Shown here: positions 26,732-35,623 of the stretch, piece by piece
How the letters are laid out: each line of letters starts with the position of its first letter
Numbering within the stretch: position 1 is the first letter of the stretch
Source of the DNA: Drancourtella massiliensis
GTDB taxonomy: Bacteria > Bacillota > Clostridia > Lachnospirales > Lachnospiraceae
Assembly: GCF_016900655.1 (NCBI RefSeq)
Contig: NZ_JACJKH010000020.1
Span: 1 to 64,000, forward strand
Direction of reading: 5' to 3'
Length of the DNA stretch: 64,000 nucleotides
Program-made: the position numbers and the translations under genes
Notes under the pieces: model-generated
Database searches by the model: none
What the model saw: only the letters and a program-made list of their open reading frames with translations
Told to the model about the DNA's origin: nothing

Positions 26732-27232
26732 CTACTGTGCCTTTCTCTCCTTCCCGGTAAAAGAAAGGACCTCAATGCAGTACACATCCGCCGCTTTCAG
26801 CAGATTTTCATCAAATTTTAATTCTGCCTCCGGCGCCAGATGCTCCATAATCTTTTCGAAGCCGTAACGCTTTTCGCTCTCCGACTCCAGCTTTCTGATC
26901 TTTCCTGTCCCCATAATACTCTGGTAGGCATATGAATAGGAACAGGTATAATCTCCACGGATCACCCCGCCTTCCCGGTCAAGTTCCAGCGCTGCTACCG
27001 GCTCTTTTGCAAAAGCCTCTGCTTTCCTCCCCTGAGCCGCGGAATGAAAATACAGTTTCCAGTCAAGTGTCCCGTCTTCTTTCTCCAGTAATTCATATCC
27101 ATAATTCACCGGCACAATAAACATTCCTTCTTCATCCGCCGCGCCGATTCGTACAACACTGCATCCGTCAATCAGGTCTCTTAAAACCTCTTTGTCCCGA
27201 ATCTCTCTTTTCTTTAATCTCATAGTCCGCAT
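26732..27232 (-). CDS. pyridoxamine 5'-phosphate oxidase family flavoprotein
   Basis: A 166-residue split-barrel flavin-binding protein of the NimA-like class: REIRDKEVLRDLIDGCSVVR, IVPVNYGYELLEKED, YFHSAAQGRKAEAFA, and YSYAYQSIMGTGKIRKLESE. Relatives bind FMN or F420 and include nitroimidazole reductases; the substrate cannot be told. GGAGG precedes the start. It sits between the sporulation cluster and dus with its own spacing. Confidence 0.85.
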   Translation of the reverse strand: MRTMRLKKREIRDKEVLRDLIDGCSVVRIGAADEEGMFIVPVNYGYELLEKEDGTLDWKLYFHSAAQGRKAEAFAKEPVAALELDREGGVIRGDYTCSYSYAYQSIMGTGKIRKLESESEKRYGFEKIMEHLAPEAELKFDENLLKAADVYCIEVLSFTGKERKAQ

Positions 27233-27263
27233 CCTGTCTTCCTCCTTTTTTTCTGATCATCTT

Positions 27264-28175
27264 CTATTCAAAATGCAGAAGCTCCGCATATTCTTTCAAC
27301 GTATTTGTTCTGTAAATCTTCTGAATCATTTCCCGTTCTTCCCGGTGTACCAATGCACGGTATGTCCAGAATTCTTTCAGTCTCGACAGCACATGCCGCT
27401 CCTCCTGGATTTCTTTCTGATATGCGAGATAAAGCTCATACTGAAGCTCCATCCAGGTATGGGCCGGCCTGTGGTTTTGTTTAATTTTAGATAACAAAAG
27501 CGGATCGCCAAGTATTCCTCTCCCAAGCATCACCGCATCGCTTTGTGGAAATTTCTTCTCCCAGTCTTCGTACTGTTCTTTCGTAAAAAGATCGCCATTA
27601 TAACATAATGGATGTCTGCTTTCCTTCATTGCATACCGGTAAACTTCCCGGTGCGGGCTGCCTTTATAAAATTCTTTCCCGGTACGTGGATGGAGAATCA
27701 GCTCCTCGAGCGGATACTGATTATACAAATCCAGCAGTGCTCCGAACTCCTCCACATCCCTCACTCCGATTCTGCTTTTAATGGAAATCCGGATATTGGA
27801 TTTTTCAAAAATTTCATCCAGAAATCTGCGCAGACCGTCCGGATCCGCCAGAAATCCTGCTCCCCTTCCTTTCGACACCACACAGCGGGAAGGGCAACCC
27901 AGATTCAGATTGATCTCCTCATATCCAAGGCTGCCAAGATACGCCTCTGCGCTCAGGAATTCTTCTGTTTTATTTGTCAGGATCTGTGGAACCGCATACA
28001 TTCCTTCATTATTTTCCGGAAGTACGTCCTGTCGCTGCCGTTTGGACAGTTTTCCATTCTCATTTGGCGTAAGAAAAGGGATAAAATATTTATCCATCGG
28101 TTCAAACAGCTTATGATATGTTCTTCTATAGATATGATCTGTGATCCCTTCCAGGGGAGCAAGATAATATTTCAT
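27264..28175 (-). CDS. dus: tRNA-dihydrouridine synthase
   Basis: An FMN-dependent TIM-barrel enzyme that reduces uridine to dihydrouridine in tRNA. The N terminus MKYYLAPLEGITDHIYRRTY, the catalytic cysteine loop INLNLGCPSRCVVSKGRGAG and the tRNA-contact stretch LILHPRTGKEFYKGSPH are diagnostic. The 303 residues are slightly short for the family but complete. The gene is divergent from the pdaA-like gene. Confidence 0.92.
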   Translation of the reverse strand: MKYYLAPLEGITDHIYRRTYHKLFEPMDKYFIPFLTPNENGKLSKRQRQDVLPENNEGMYAVPQILTNKTEEFLSAEAYLGSLGYEEINLNLGCPSRCVVSKGRGAGFLADPDGLRRFLDEIFEKSNIRISIKSRIGVRDVEEFGALLDLYNQYPLEELILHPRTGKEFYKGSPHREVYRYAMKESRHPLCYNGDLFTKEQYEDWEKKFPQSDAVMLGRGILGDPLLLSKIKQNHRPAHTWMELQYELYLAYQKEIQEERHVLSRLKEFWTYRALVHREEREMIQKIYRTNTLKEYAELLHFE

Positions 28176-28274
28176 GTTCGTGTATTCCTTTCTCTTTTCC
28201 TTTTCTGAGCCTGCTTCTATTTTCTTTTAATTCATCATACACTGAAACCAACAATATTTTCGGGAATCAAAACT

Positions 28275-29105
28275 ATGAAACATGCTCCTGAATTAAAAAA
28301 AGCATTGCTTCTTCTCCTGCTTTTTGTAGCCGCCTACTGCGCCGGAACCGGCATCGGATTTCTTATTTCCTCCTTCCGGGAAGCCCCGGCCCGGGAGACG
28401 TCTGCCGAAGCCTCCGGGAACTGGGGATTAAGCTTTCCAAACGAAGGAGAACGTCCCGTCGGCAATGCTGATATTTCCGAGCTCTCCGCTCTGAATGCCG
28501 CGTACTGTGAAGATACGGATGAAAAAGTCATCTACCTGACTTTTGACTGCGGATATGAAAACGGAAATACGGAAGCAATCCTTGATGCCCTGAAAAAGCA
28601 TGACGCTCCCGCGGCTTTTTTTATTGTAGGCACCTTTCTTCGTGACAATCCGGACATCGTAAAACGGATGGTCAAAGAAGGGCATACAGTCGGAAATCAT
28701 ACGTGGCATCATCCGGATATGTCCGCCATCTCTACAGAAAGCGCTTTCCGCGAAGAACTGGAAAGCGTAGAATCTCTTTTTGAAGAGACAACCGGACAGA
28801 AAATGAGCCCGTATTATCGACCTCCGCAGGGGAAATTCAGTACCGCAAATCTACAGATGGCAAAAGAGCTGGGATACTCTACCTTTTTCTGGAGTCTCGC
28901 CTACGTAGACTGGTACGAAGACGACCAGCCCACCAGAGAAGAAGCATTTGAAAAGCTGCTCGGACGTATTCATCCCGGCGCAGTCGTTCTTCTCCACAAC
29001 ACGTCTTCCACCAACGCGCAGATTCTGGATGAACTGCTGACCAAATGGGAAGAAATGGGCTATCACTTTGCTCCGCTCTCACAGCTTGTAGAAAATCAGC
29101 TTTAG
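28275..29105 (+). CDS. pdaA: polysaccharide deacetylase (PdaA-like)
   Basis: A 276-residue membrane-anchored NodB-fold deacetylase. An N-terminal membrane helix (KALLLLLLFVAAYCAGTGIG) leads to the NodB domain: VIYLTFDCGYENGNTEAILD (catalytic Asp and metal Asp), GHTVGNHTWHHPDMS (metal His pair) and YYRPPQGKFST. The DCGYENG form and the ending PGAVVLLHNTSSTN match PdaA-type enzymes that make muramic delta-lactam in spore cortex. It has no strong ribosome site (GGGAA). It is one of four plus-strand genes here. Confidence 0.85.
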   Translation: MKHAPELKKALLLLLLFVAAYCAGTGIGFLISSFREAPARETSAEASGNWGLSFPNEGERPVGNADISELSALNAAYCEDTDEKVIYLTFDCGYENGNTEAILDALKKHDAPAAFFIVGTFLRDNPDIVKRMVKEGHTVGNHTWHHPDMSAISTESAFREELESVESLFEETTGQKMSPYYRPPQGKFSTANLQMAKELGYSTFFWSLAYVDWYEDDQPTREEAFEKLLGRIHPGAVVLLHNTSSTNAQILDELLTKWEEMGYHFAPLSQLVENQL

Positions 29106-29108
29106 CAG

Positions 29109-29142
29109 AAGAGGGATATGGTCTTTGAACCGTATCCCTCTT
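29109..29142. terminator. bidirectional terminator
   Basis: A 14-base stem AAGAGGGATATGGT/ACCGTATCCCTCTT (one G-T pair) with a six-base loop between two convergent genes, followed by TCTTATTC. Its position suits termination from both sides. Confidence 0.75.
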
Positions 29143-29185
29143 TCTTATTCATATTACTTTTCCATTCTGCCCAACCAACGGATCA

Positions 29186-31525
29186 TCAGATCGTCGGGTC
29201 GGTCGGATCCCAGTTCTGATAAGCCGGAATCTTCGCATATACCGGTTTTCCAAGCGGTCCTGCTGCAGAACTGTTGTAAATGGTGACTGTTGTGCCGGAA
29301 GCACAGTTGTCATAAATCCATTTCGCGTCAATGGCTCTCAGCCGGATACATCCGGAAGATGCCCATGTTCCAAGTCTGTTGTACTGATTCGGCATCATTG
29401 TCCGGTTGTTGAAATGTGTGTATGGAAGAGAATGGAACAGGATGTGGCCTGTAATTCTCGTACACCATTGGCCCTGAGCCCCATACAGTGCATGCCAGCG
29501 ATATTTGTCAGAGGTATGGAACGTACCGGTCGGCGTTCCTGCTCCCGGTGAACAAGCAAATGCCACAACCGGGATGATATATCCTCTGCTTCCATCTTTT
29601 GCATAAACTGTCACGCAGCTCATCTGTTTGTTAATCTTGATCAGATAAGAGGACTGCTTTCCGATGATATTACGGATATCTGTCTGTCTGACACCGGACT
29701 TATAATAATACTTATATCCGTTTTCGTAGTACCATCCATTCTTACTCTTCACAAATGGACGCGACGTGGAACCCGGTGCTGTCGCTCCTTTCTTTACCAG
29801 ACGGATCTGTACTGCCTCCAGGCGGTAGCTGCATCCTTCGGTACCGGCGCTTGCACCGTTCTTTGCCCATCCGAGCCAGCCATACTGCTGCGCATGAACG
29901 CGGTAATAAATGTCAAAGTACTTTGCCATATTTCCTGTCAAGCGAATCTGAATCGCTTCCAGACGAAGACTTTTTCCCGTTGTTCCGCTTAAAGCGCCAT
30001 TCTTTTTCCAGGATGACTCCCACCCAAGATTCTGAATATGGGAACGATACTCAATATTTCCGCTGATATCCTGATTTGCCAGACGGATTTTGATGGATTC
30101 CATGCGTTTATACTGTCCGACGGTTCCACCTGTGCCCCCATCTTTCACTTCGCTTTTCCAGCCGTCATTCTGTACATGTGTCTGATAATATACAGATGGA
30201 AGCTGATGGAATGCAGATGCTGTACTTCCCGGCGCCGCTTTTCCTTTTACGACCAGTACCACCTGGAGTCCCTCCAGCCGATAGCCAAATCCGGCTGTCC
30301 CTGCACTCTCGCCATTTTTCGCCCAGCCAAGCCATCCAAACTGCTCCGCATGAACCCGGTAATACACATCAAAACGCTGTGCCATTTCTCCGGTCAGACG
30401 GATCTGAATTGCCTCCAGACGGAGAGCCTTTGCAGTCGTTCCGCTCATAGCTCCGTTTGCTTTCCAGGATGATTCCCATCCAAGATTCTGAATGTGGGAA
30501 CGGTATTCAATATTCCCGCTGTATGCCTGATCTGTCAGACGAAGCTTTACAGACTCCATTCGTTTGTACTGTCCAACGGTTCCGCTGATGCCACCGTTCT
30601 TTACTTCTTTCTGCCAGCCGATTGACTGAACATGAGACTGGTAATAAACCGACGGGCGTTGCCAGAATGCATCGGCCGTACTTCCCGGCGCCTGACCTCC
30701 CTTTTCCACAAGGACAATCTGAATGCCTTCCAAACGGTAACTGAATGCTGCTGTTCCGGCACTTTCTCCATTCTTTGCCCAGCCGAGCCAGCCAAACTCC
30801 TGTGCATGAACACGGTAGTAAATATCATAATGCTGTGCCATCTCTCCGGTCAGACGGATCTGAACCGCCTCCAGCCGCAGTCCTTTTCCAACTGTACCGC
30901 TTGCAGCACCGTCTTTTGCCCATGCGGATTCCCATCCAAGATTCTGCACATGGGAACGGTATTCTACGCTGCCTTTGTAAGACTGATCCTCCAGACGGAT
31001 TTTGAGCGTTTCCATTCGCTTGTATTCTCCGACCGTTCCGCTTGTAGCACCGTCCTGTACTTCATCCTGCCAGCCGTCTGTCTGAATCTGGGACTGATAA
31101 AAGATATGCGGCGTGCTGACTTCTTCTGTTTCCTCCGCCTGCACCTGCGGCACTTCCGCTGCTTCTGATTCTTCAGATACTGCTTCTGATTCCGAAGCAG
31201 TATCTGTCTGGTTTTCTATATTTTTCACCGGTTCCTGCACATCGATGTCCGAATCAGTCTCTCCGGTTTCTTCCTGTTTATCCGCTACGGACTGGTCACC
31301 TGTCTCCCCTGCAGGTTCCACCGTCTCTTCTGCCTGACTGTCTTCGGATTCAATCAGAATCTCCTGCCCGCTTTCTGCCGGATTTTCAGCTTCCTGCTCT
31401 GATAAAACAGCTGTATCTGTTGTATTTACGGACGAATCAGCTGCCTGTACTGAAAAAGATCCCATTATCATTGTCAGGCTTAAAATAACTCCGGTCATTC
31501 TTTTCATGACCTTTTTTACATTCAT
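29186..31525 (-). CDS. secreted ChW-repeat protein with L,D-transpeptidase domain
   Basis: A 779-residue exported protein. A signal peptide (1-29) is followed by an acidic, low-complexity linker (30-139), then nine ChW repeats in three triads (about 140-578), each of roughly 40 residues with a GW core. A short Tyr-rich stretch leads to a YkuD L,D-transpeptidase domain (about 620-752) with His698 and the catalytic motif WASSGCIRLR (Cys726). YkuD enzymes make 3-3 crosslinks in peptidoglycan or attach proteins to it. ChW repeats are common in clostridial surface proteins and probably bind the wall or glycans. It is 14 bases downstream of a second ChW gene and shares its operon. Confidence 0.9.
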   Translation of the reverse strand: MNVKKVMKRMTGVILSLTMIMGSFSVQAADSSVNTTDTAVLSEQEAENPAESGQEILIESEDSQAEETVEPAGETGDQSVADKQEETGETDSDIDVQEPVKNIENQTDTASESEAVSEESEAAEVPQVQAEETEEVSTPHIFYQSQIQTDGWQDEVQDGATSGTVGEYKRMETLKIRLEDQSYKGSVEYRSHVQNLGWESAWAKDGAASGTVGKGLRLEAVQIRLTGEMAQHYDIYYRVHAQEFGWLGWAKNGESAGTAAFSYRLEGIQIVLVEKGGQAPGSTADAFWQRPSVYYQSHVQSIGWQKEVKNGGISGTVGQYKRMESVKLRLTDQAYSGNIEYRSHIQNLGWESSWKANGAMSGTTAKALRLEAIQIRLTGEMAQRFDVYYRVHAEQFGWLGWAKNGESAGTAGFGYRLEGLQVVLVVKGKAAPGSTASAFHQLPSVYYQTHVQNDGWKSEVKDGGTGGTVGQYKRMESIKIRLANQDISGNIEYRSHIQNLGWESSWKKNGALSGTTGKSLRLEAIQIRLTGNMAKYFDIYYRVHAQQYGWLGWAKNGASAGTEGCSYRLEAVQIRLVKKGATAPGSTSRPFVKSKNGWYYENGYKYYYKSGVRQTDIRNIIGKQSSYLIKINKQMSCVTVYAKDGSRGYIIPVVAFACSPGAGTPTGTFHTSDKYRWHALYGAQGQWCTRITGHILFHSLPYTHFNNRTMMPNQYNRLGTWASSGCIRLRAIDAKWIYDNCASGTTVTIYNSSAAGPLGKPVYAKIPAYQNWDPTDPTI
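29792..31108 (-). repeat. nine ChW repeats (three triads) in the L,D-transpeptidase protein
   Basis: Each unit runs Y-x-(S/T/V)-H-(V/I/A)-Q-x2-GW...(N/D)G-x2-(S/A)GT...(R/K)(L/M)E-(A/G/S)-(I/V/L)-x-(I/L). Three unit types recur in fixed order (A: GW-x-x-E-V; B: LGWESSW; C: GWLGWAKNG), so the array grew by copying whole triads. The DNA copies are similar enough to allow recombination. Confidence 0.9.
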
Positions 31526-31539
31526 AGTTCATTTCCTCC

Positions 31540-34500
31540 CTATTCTGTTACGGATGCAACTTTTATGTAGTTTCCCTGTGCATCCTGCCCGTAGTATGTA
31601 AGCTCTCCAGTATCTGCATTGAAAATTCCAATGTCGTATTTGCTCCTGCTTAAAATTTCATCCGAGAACTCAAGCAGATAGCAGTCTGCTCCATCCGGAC
31701 ATAATGCTGCAATCCTGCTGTCCACATTATCCGGATCAATTACGGAAGCAAACCAGTCAATTCCGGAATAGTCGATGCTGCCTGCCTGACCCAGCGCCTC
31801 TGACTTCGTCGAACTGAACAGCCCGCATGCCATTTCTCTGGATGCAGAGTTAAATGTACTGGAACTGTAACCGGACATACTGATTTCCGGATTGAAGAAT
31901 AAAATCAGCTCTGCCGCCACTGAGGAATCTACGTCAATCATTCCCAGTCGCTCTAACTGCTCCTGTTTTGCCGGATACATTCCGGTCGGGGTATTTGGAT
32001 GACCTTTGTAATAATAAACATACTCATCCCCGTAATAAAGCATTGTCAGTCTTGCATAGTTTTCAAATGTCTCTTCGTTGTATGCATAAGTACCTAAAAG
32101 CATCATGGATTTCTTATTCTGAATTTCGGATTCCGCAAAATATCCATCATTAAAATCATACAAGGCTTTAAAGGCATTTACGGTTCCCTCGCCTTTTGCC
32201 TGAAGATCCTGGAGCATTGTGTTAACATTTTTCACTGTCACATCTGCTTTGATCTTCTCGGCAAAAGCATTATTATCCCCGCTGGTGAACAGATTGTTTC
32301 GTGCTACCCACCATTCGGTTCCAGGTTCGCACGCAAGCACTGCGTACATACAGTCCCAACGCTTATGCCATCCCCATTCCGTTGCAACCTTTCCAGTCTC
32401 GTAGGCATCCTGTTTTGCACTCTTCCATTCATTAATCAGCTGCTGATGTTTTGCGGAAGGATCTGCCACATTATAAGTCTTATTCATAATGTTGAATGTT
32501 CCGGAACCATCCGACATCATTGTAATTGTATATTGCTTATCCGGAATCCGGTTTGCATAAATCAGTGAATGAATCAGGGTACAGGTAATATCATTAATAT
32601 ACAGGTTAAACCTGGAATCCGGACTTACCTCATACAAATCCTTGACATACTGTGCATACATGCTGTAATTATATGTCTTCTGCATCTGTTCATCTGTAAG
32701 ATAAGGCATTCCATAAACACCTTCCGGAAGCTGATCCCAGTTATACGCTGAAGGTCTGTCCAGCATTACAATCGTTGGAATTGTTTTTCCTGTCTCCGGA
32801 GAAGTGGTAATATCCCACAGGGACAGTGAAAAGTATACAACCGGGAAGGATGCGGAAACCGGTGCCAGGTTATATTCGCCTGCCTTTACGCCTGCGATCT
32901 GCTCTTCGGCTTCTATAATTTTCCCATTCTTTTTATAAGAAATTGAAACATAATACTTTCCGTAGTAGCCCACATTCATGTTGAATCCGGCGGATGATAT
33001 ACTGTTCAGATCCACTTCTTTCTTTACCTGACGGACAGTATTCCCCCGATATTTCATTGCTGCGGTTACTTCTATACTTGTAGCCTTTCCGGACTTTTTG
33101 AGCTGGTCAAGCTTATTCGGTCTTATATTAATTGATGTGGAATCTCCAATCTGTCCAATCTTCGTTCCCCATCCGGTTGTAATGTATGGATGGTCTGTCG
33201 AGCCGGGTGCTTTCGCGCCTTTTTCTATCATCTGAATTTCAATGGCTTCCATCCGTTTGGATAATCCTGTTGTTCCGGCAATCTCTCCATTTTTTGCCCA
33301 GTCAAGCCAGCCATAATCCTGCACGTGAACTCTGTAATACAGATCATATTGATCTGACACGGTTCCCGTCAGCCGGATCTGAAGCGCTTCCAGACGGAGT
33401 GATTTCCCAACACTTCCACTGACAGCTCCATTTTTCGTCCATTTATTTTCCCAGCCAAGATTCTGCACATGTGTACGGTATTCTACTTCTCCGGCAACAT
33501 CCGCATTATTGATCTGAACTTTAATTGCTTCCAGGCGTTTTGCTTTTCCCTTTGTTCCGCTCATCGCCCCGTCGTTGACATAATTCTCCCAGCCGAGATC
33601 CTGTACATGAGACATATAGCGGATCATCATTTTCACATACGGTGTATCCGTTTTTCCAGGAGCCTTTTCTCCCTTTTTCACAAGCTGAATCTGAATTGCT
33701 TCCAGCCTGAGATTCAAACCGGAAGTTCCTGCGCTTTCTCCGTTTTTCGCCCAGTCAAGCCAGCCGTAATTCTGTGCATGGACTCTGTAATACACATCAT
33801 ACTGTTCGGCTATTTCTCCACTTAAGCGGATCTGTATAGCTTCCAGGCGAAGTGCTTTCCCTGTTGTCCCGCTCAGTGTTCCATTAGACTTCCATTCTTT
33901 TTCCCATCCGATATTCTGAATATGAGTCCGGTACTCTATATTTCCAGAAGGAGCTTCACTGTCCAGGCGAATCTTGATTCCTTCCAGGCGTCTGTATTTT
34001 CCAACTGTTCCACTGACTGCCCCATCTGCTGCTGAACTCTGCCATCCTGCCGTCTGAACATGGGTACTGTAGTTGACAAGCGGATGTACATAGGCATTTT
34101 CTGTAGTGCCTGGTGCCTTTCCTCCTTTATCGACAAGCTGGATCTGAATTGCTTCCAGACGTTTTGACTTTCCGGATGTTCCTGCATTTTCACCGTTCTT
34201 TGTCCATCCAAGCCAGCCATAGTCCTGCGCATGAACACGGTAGTAAACATCATACTGTTCGGCAGCCTCCCCGGTCAGCCGGATCTGAATTGCCTCCAGA
34301 CGCTTTGCCTCACCTTCTGTTCCGCTCAAAGCGCCGTCTGCCTTCCATCCATTCTCCCATCCATACTTCTGAATATGAGAACGATACTGAATGCCGCCCG
34401 ATACACCTTCCAGCTTAATTTCGATCGCTTCCATACGCTTGTACTCTCCGACCGTTCCGCCCAGAGCTCCGTCTGCTGCTTCTTTCAGCCAGCCTTTATC

Positions 34501-34956
34501 CTGTACATGCGTTCTGTATACTACATGTGCTCCCGCTGCTCTTTCAGTCTCCGCCGTTTTAGTCTGCTGCTCTTCCGGAGCTGCTGCTTTTGCAGCCTCT
34601 TCTGATGTTTCCGGATTACTGTTCTCCTGCTCCTGACTTTCCTCTGCAGCCGGCCTGGTCTCCTCTGAAGGCTGAGTCTCCGGAATCGTTTCTTCCTGAA
34701 CATCATCTTCAGGCTCTGCCGGCAGTGTTTCCTCTTCGGAAGTCATATCCTGTGATTCTTCCGGCTCTTCCGAAGTTTCACTGTTCAGACTGCTTCCTTC
34801 TTCTGTGCCGTCCTGCTGCACGTCTTCCTGCATGGTATCTGTCTGAACTTCAGTCTGCCCATTCGGAGTTTCCCCGGCATAAACCGGGACAGATGACAAA
34901 CACAGTGCTGCGCATAAAGATGCTGCAAGCATTCTCTTTAACTTCGTTCTAATCAT
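31540..34956 (-). CDS. secreted ChW-repeat protein with a bacterial sialyltransferase-fold-like C-terminal domain
   Basis: An 1138-residue exported protein: signal peptide (1-27), acidic Glu/Thr-rich linker (28-142), nine ChW repeats in three triads (about 144-577), a beta-rich Ig-like spacer (about 605-695), and an alpha/beta domain (about 700-1060). The last domain begins FPVVYFSLSLWDI...TIVMLDRPSAYNW and carries SDGSG (815-819), LLGTYAYNEETFENYARLTM, YYYKGHPNTPT (KGHP 984-987) and SGYSSSTFNSA (1029 on). These correspond in order to the D/E-D/E-G, HP and Ser-rich motifs of GT-B sialyltransferases such as Pasteurella PmST1 (GT80). Extracellular location is odd for a nucleotide-sugar enzyme, so a lectin-like or altered activity is possible. 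The assignment is mine, from motif order. Confidence 0.7.
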   Translation of the reverse strand: MIRTKLKRMLAASLCAALCLSSVPVYAGETPNGQTEVQTDTMQEDVQQDGTEEGSSLNSETSEEPEESQDMTSEEETLPAEPEDDVQEETIPETQPSEETRPAAEESQEQENSNPETSEEAAKAAAPEEQQTKTAETERAAGAHVVYRTHVQDKGWLKEAADGALGGTVGEYKRMEAIEIKLEGVSGGIQYRSHIQKYGWENGWKADGALSGTEGEAKRLEAIQIRLTGEAAEQYDVYYRVHAQDYGWLGWTKNGENAGTSGKSKRLEAIQIQLVDKGGKAPGTTENAYVHPLVNYSTHVQTAGWQSSAADGAVSGTVGKYRRLEGIKIRLDSEAPSGNIEYRTHIQNIGWEKEWKSNGTLSGTTGKALRLEAIQIRLSGEIAEQYDVYYRVHAQNYGWLDWAKNGESAGTSGLNLRLEAIQIQLVKKGEKAPGKTDTPYVKMMIRYMSHVQDLGWENYVNDGAMSGTKGKAKRLEAIKVQINNADVAGEVEYRTHVQNLGWENKWTKNGAVSGSVGKSLRLEALQIRLTGTVSDQYDLYYRVHVQDYGWLDWAKNGEIAGTTGLSKRMEAIEIQMIEKGAKAPGSTDHPYITTGWGTKIGQIGDSTSINIRPNKLDQLKKSGKATSIEVTAAMKYRGNTVRQVKKEVDLNSISSAGFNMNVGYYGKYYVSISYKKNGKIIEAEEQIAGVKAGEYNLAPVSASFPVVYFSLSLWDITTSPETGKTIPTIVMLDRPSAYNWDQLPEGVYGMPYLTDEQMQKTYNYSMYAQYVKDLYEVSPDSRFNLYINDITCTLIHSLIYANRIPDKQYTITMMSDGSGTFNIMNKTYNVADPSAKHQQLINEWKSAKQDAYETGKVATEWGWHKRWDCMYAVLACEPGTEWWVARNNLFTSGDNNAFAEKIKADVTVKNVNTMLQDLQAKGEGTVNAFKALYDFNDGYFAESEIQNKKSMMLLGTYAYNEETFENYARLTMLYYGDEYVYYYKGHPNTPTGMYPAKQEQLERLGMIDVDSSVAAELILFFNPEISMSGYSSSTFNSASREMACGLFSSTKSEALGQAGSIDYSGIDWFASVIDPDNVDSRIAALCPDGADCYLLEFSDEILSRSKYDIGIFNADTGELTYYGQDAQGNYIKVASVTE
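33226..34527 (-). repeat. nine ChW repeats (three triads) in the sialyltransferase-fold-like protein
   Basis: The same A-B-C triad plan as in the neighbouring gene, with type B as GWE-x2-W and type C as YGWL(G/D)W(A/T)KNG. The sequences differ more from one another than in the neighbour, suggesting an older array. Confidence 0.88.
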
Positions 34957-34997
34957 TCCCTCATCTCTCCATTCCTAAGCAAAATTCCTGCTAACTT

Positions 34998-35026
34998 ATT
35001 ATAACGTACTTCTACCGGAACTACAA
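34998..35026 (-). promoter_or_regulatory. promoter of the ChW operon
   Basis: On the minus strand TTGTAG (35021-35026), 17 bp, TATAAT (34998-35003). The -35 element overlaps the end of the HD-hydrolase gene. Confidence 0.6.
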
Positions 35027-35623
35027 ATCTTTCTGTGGCTTTATCCGGCCTTTTTTCAGATTTGGTTCCAGCCAGTTCCTCTGAGCGTATTCCCAGAGCA
35101 CAGAAGCGCCCTCACCCGTCCGCGCATTTCTTTTCATAATCTGGTCTATTGACACTTCGTGCTCTACCCATGCCTTCCCATCTGTAGCCGCATTGAGCAT
35201 CATCGGCTGAAGATTGTCCATGGTCCGCGCAAATTTTGCTTCCGGTGTTTCTCTTGCCTCAAATTCCTTCCACAATTCCATCAGGTAATTACCCTGTTCC
35301 TCCGGAAGCAGCCCGAAGATCCGCTCAGCCGCTTTTTCTTCTCTTTCTTTCTGCGTCTTCCTGGCTTCTTCATCGTAGGCGTAGGTGTCTCCTGCATCAA
35401 TTTCTACAATATCATGAATCAGAAGCATCGAAATCGTTCGGAGAACATCGATTTTTTCATTGGAATATCCGCTTAAGAGCAGTACCATAATCGCCATGTG
35501 CCATGCATGTTCTGCATCATTTTCTTTTCTCTCACCGTCCGTCAGATAAGTCTGGCGTCCGATAAACTTTTCTTTGTCAATCTCTCTGATAAAATCAAAC
35601 AGCTGATCTAATGCTTTATCCAT
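35021..35623 (-). CDS. HD domain hydrolase (YfbR-like)
   Basis: About 200 residues from the ATG at 35623, which has GGGAGAAG upstream. An HD-fold phosphohydrolase: RKENDAEHAWHMAIM supplies the first metal His, MLLIHDIVEIDAGDTYAYDE the HD pair, and KFARTMDNLQPMMLNA the last Asp. YfbR relatives are 5'-deoxynucleotidases; the substrate here is not proven. It overlaps the upstream P-loop gene by 16 bases, so the two are coupled. Confidence 0.85.
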   Translation of the reverse strand: MDKALDQLFDFIREIDKEKFIGRQTYLTDGERKENDAEHAWHMAIMVLLLSGYSNEKIDVLRTISMLLIHDIVEIDAGDTYAYDEEARKTQKEREEKAAERIFGLLPEEQGNYLMELWKEFEARETPEAKFARTMDNLQPMMLNAATDGKAWVEHEVSIDQIMKRNARTGEGASVLWEYAQRNWLEPNLKKGRIKPQKDL

